A DNA stretch of 64,000 bases. Origin: Blastopirellula retiformator. Its GTDB lineage: Bacteria > Planctomycetota > Planctomycetia > Pirellulales > Pirellulaceae. Below the pieces are notes generated by a model, which was given only the letters and a program-made list of their open reading frames with translations, ran no database searches and was not told the DNA's origin. Position 1 is the first letter of the stretch. Every line of letters begins with the position of its first letter. The DNA is taken from assembly GCF_007859755.1 (NCBI RefSeq), contig NZ_SJPF01000004.1:372894-436893 (forward strand), given 5' to 3'. Shown one piece after another: positions 61,829 to 64,000 of the stretch. Position numbers and translations under genes: made by a program.

Positions 61829-63550
61829 CTAAGAGACCCTCTCGGCGAGGCAGCTGGGATAGTAATCGCCAGCATTGTGCGACACTTCGAAGCCCATTTT
61901 CTGCGTCGGCGCCGGCGTATCTTCGTCTTCGATCTTCTGCAGCATCAAAAATAACAGCACGCCAATCAATAAGAACAGAAGTCCAATGGCAATCCAGATG
62001 AATGCGGGAACGCCAGCGAAGTTCAGGTTGATGCCGCTGCTGCCGTGCGACTTCGATCGCGAGCGTTTATCGCGGGCCGCTTCTTTCTCACTGACGCGGT
62101 TCTGCAGCGCTTCGCGCGAGATCATCGTCGCGCCGCCGACGCTCTCGCCGGCCGTCATTAGCGGATCAGCGATGCTAACATCCAACACCCCGCTGGCGCC
62201 AGGATCGGACATCGACGACAGCAAATCGTCATCCAGCGCCCGCGCCACCGGCAACGGCTTGCCGCGACCGGCGCTGGAGAGGCCGGCGCTGGAGCGTCCG
62301 GCGCTGGAGAGGCCGGCATCGGTTTCAACGCGTTGACCGCGGACCGTTTCGGAATTGAGGATGCCAGAGTTGCCGTCGTCCAGTTCTTCCAGCAGTTCGG
62401 CCACGCGGGGCATCGTCGACGGGGCGACCGTGCCCGACTTGCCCCCTTCGGCCTTGGCTTGCCGCAGCTCGACTTCTTCACCGGCGACGGTCAGTTCTTC
62501 GTCAGCGCCGCTGCGTCGCTGTTTCAGCCAATCTCGGAGGGCGACGGCCACTTCGCTGGCCGATTGATACCGCTGCTCCGGCTTCTTCATCATCAGCTTT
62601 TCGCAGATTTTCGCCAGCAAAGCAGGGCAATTGGGGCGCAACTTCCGCAGCTTCTCGGGATTGATCGTTTGGTGTTTGGCAATCCGCTGCGCCAGACTGC
62701 CGTCCGGAAACGGCGGATGGCCGACCAACAGGAAATAGAGCGAGCACCCGAGACTATAAAGGTCAGCGCGACCATCCACCTTGTGACTGTTGACCGCTTG
62801 TTCCGGCGACAGATAGTCGGCCGTGCCTAGCACGCTCTCTTGATTGGCGAGCGTCAGCGAGGTGGCGTCGTCTCGGGTGAACCGGGCCAGTCCCATATCC
62901 AGGACTTTCACCACGCCGCTATCGTCCAGCAGCAAGTTGGCCGGTTTGATGTCGCGGTGGATCAGACCCCGCTGATGGGCGTGCTGCAAGGCGTCGGCCG
63001 CTTGGGCGATGTAGTCGGCCGCGGTTTCGACTTCCAGCGGACCTTTCTCGCGGACCAAGACCTGCAAGTCGCACCCCGGGACGTACTCCATCACGATGTA
63101 ATGGGTATCCCCTTCGTTATCGACGTCGAAGGCCCGCACGATGTTGGGATGGTCCAGTTGAGCCGCCGCCTGCGCTTCGAGATGGAATCGACCCAGATAG
63201 GACGAATCTTTGACGCGATTGCGGGGGAGCACTTTGATCGCCACCTTGCGCTGCATCACCGTATGCTCGCCCAGGTAAACGCTGCTCATGCCGCCGGTCC
63301 CTAAATGGCCCAACAGCTTGTACTTGGAGAGGAAGAAACCCTTGTATTTCCCCTGCAGGATCTTCTCGCGGTGCCAGGTGGTGATGTACTTCTTGGCGAC
63401 GAAGTAATCGGCCGTCTGCTGCACATCTTCCGGCAATTCTCCCCCGTTTTGAGCGCGCAGCTCAGCAACGGCGGTTTCAAATTGCGTGGGGTGGATCAGT
63501 TGTGATCGCCCGGCAAGTTCAATGAAACGTTCGGAAGTAATGTTACTCAT
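61829..63550 (-). CDS. Membrane-anchored Ser/Thr protein kinase
   Basis: The 573 residues include a lead-in region (YITTWHREKILQGKYKGFFL) and an active Hanks kinase (residues 78-345): LGTGGMSSVYLGEHTVM, KVAIKVLPRN, GLIHRDIKPANLLLDDSGVV, LDMGLARF (DMG instead of DFG), LSPEQAVNSHKVDGRADLYS. A variable tail has tandem SSAGR/SSAGL units (residues 412-430) and a C-terminal helix (FIWIAIGLLFLLIGVLLFLM) that anchors the protein. It shares its lead-in with the pseudokinase at 5327-8425. The substrate is unknown. Confidence 0.9.
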   Translation of the reverse strand: MSNITSERFIELAGRSQLIHPTQFETAVAELRAQNGGELPEDVQQTADYFVAKKYITTWHREKILQGKYKGFFLSKYKLLGHLGTGGMSSVYLGEHTVMQRKVAIKVLPRNRVKDSSYLGRFHLEAQAAAQLDHPNIVRAFDVDNEGDTHYIVMEYVPGCDLQVLVREKGPLEVETAADYIAQAADALQHAHQRGLIHRDIKPANLLLDDSGVVKVLDMGLARFTRDDATSLTLANQESVLGTADYLSPEQAVNSHKVDGRADLYSLGCSLYFLLVGHPPFPDGSLAQRIAKHQTINPEKLRKLRPNCPALLAKICEKLMMKKPEQRYQSASEVAVALRDWLKQRRSGADEELTVAGEEVELRQAKAEGGKSGTVAPSTMPRVAELLEELDDGNSGILNSETVRGQRVETDAGLSSAGRSSAGLSSAGRGKPLPVARALDDDLLSSMSDPGASGVLDVSIADPLMTAGESVGGATMISREALQNRVSEKEAARDKRSRSKSHGSSGINLNFAGVPAFIWIAIGLLFLLIGVLLFLMLQKIEDEDTPAPTQKMGFEVSHNAGDYYPSCLAERVS

Positions 63551-63586
63551 CTCAAGCCCAAGGAATCACGAATTCAGGCGCCTCGC

Positions 63587-63741
63587 TAGCTGCCTGTTGA
63601 AAAATGCCATCGTGGCATTTTCCAACCTCGCCAGGCTCAGAGCATAGCTCTTCGCGGCTCGCAAAATAACGACTTTCGTCGCTATTTTGGGATCGCATCC
63701 CTACGATCCAGCAGCCCGTTGAGAAAATCAACGGACTGCTA
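63587..63741. repeat. Inverted-repeat element, family B, complete copy 2
   Basis: This 155-bp element runs tagctgcctgttgaaaaatg to aaaatcaacggactgcta and equals 37826-37980 in inverted orientation with few changes. A ta pair flanks both ends. It lies between the kinase gene and the divergent glutaredoxin-like gene. Confidence 0.9.
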
Positions 63742-63923
63742 GTGGAGATAGCGACTGCAACCTGTTCCCCGCAGTATAAATAATTGCGTTTCGGCTTAAC
63801 ATTGGCAAAATCGTCCGGTTATTTGCCGATCCCCTGATTCATGTTCAAATTGGGGAAGAAATCCAAGATAGCGCTCCGCAAGTTATCCAAATCTTAACAC
63901 ATATCCCCCTAAGGGCGCCAATC

Positions 63924-64000
63924 ATGACCGCTTACCACACGCGACTGTTTACCCGGCCTGGTTGTCATCTGTGCGAAGACGCCGAGCAAATCTTGCTGCG
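63924..64000 (+). CDS. Glutaredoxin-like (DUF836) protein, N-terminal part
   Basis: The first 25 codons encode MTAYHTRLFTRPGCHLCEDA then EQILLR, with the CxxC motif of small glutaredoxin-like proteins. AAGGG lies eight bases before the ATG. The gene runs off the right edge. Confidence 0.75.
   Translation, partial: MTAYHTRLFTRPGCHLCEDAEQILL

Overview
The window looks like chromosomal DNA of a planctomycete, probably Pirellulaceae-like. I infer this from several features seen together: two DUF1559 proteins with prepilin-type N-termini, each followed by a small lipoprotein; a planctomycete-type CxxCH surface protein; membrane-anchored Ser/Thr kinases with a lineage-typical N-terminal region; Tat-exported Gfo/Idh oxidoreductases; the futalosine gene mqnE; and high-GC DNA with short palindromic repeats between genes. 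No rRNA, tRNA, CRISPR array, transposase, phage or conjugation genes were found.

Layout. 1-5.1 kb: hisD-hisC (hisC cut by the window edge), rlmKL, threonine aldolase. 5.3-10.7 kb: a two-gene unit of a membrane pseudokinase and a zinc-ribbon protein, both with extracytoplasmic secretin/STN-like domains. 10.9-21.5 kb: housekeeping genes (aroF, nadD, priA, rnhA, recG) with two histidine kinases, one carrying a heme-binding CxxCH motif. 21.7-32.8 kb: secreted esterase, mqnE, bioA, the run rpmB-gatC-gatA-gatB-SAM hydrolase-lone SAM-hydrolase C-terminal domain, then a SulP transporter. 32.8-40.7 kb: a VapBC pair whose toxin is cut by a repeat, a lipoprotein/DUF1559 pair, and a GntR-linked catabolic-looking set (Gfo/Idh, DapA-like), then a two-hydrolase fusion. 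40.7-44.0 kb: a CHAT protease with a membrane protein resembling EACC1, the best candidate for a defence or programmed-death system. 44.0-46.8 kb: an ArsR-controlled sulfide/persulfide operon with two matching operators. 46.9-64 kb: DJ-1/PfpI protein, DUF4279-like protein, second DUF1559/lipoprotein pair, tandem inositol-phosphatase-like genes, rbfA with an apparent AUA start, TPR and His-rich secreted proteins, a GT39/GT2 pair, a CxxCH surface protein, a zincin, a Ser/Thr kinase and the start of a glutaredoxin-like gene.

A second theme is non-autonomous repeats. At least five unrelated inverted-repeat families occur, four of them near 151-161 bp, plus short hairpins. They sit between genes, in two cases supply the stop codon of a neighbour, and in one case replace the end of a toxin gene. 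All functions are read from sequence motifs alone; no database search was run.
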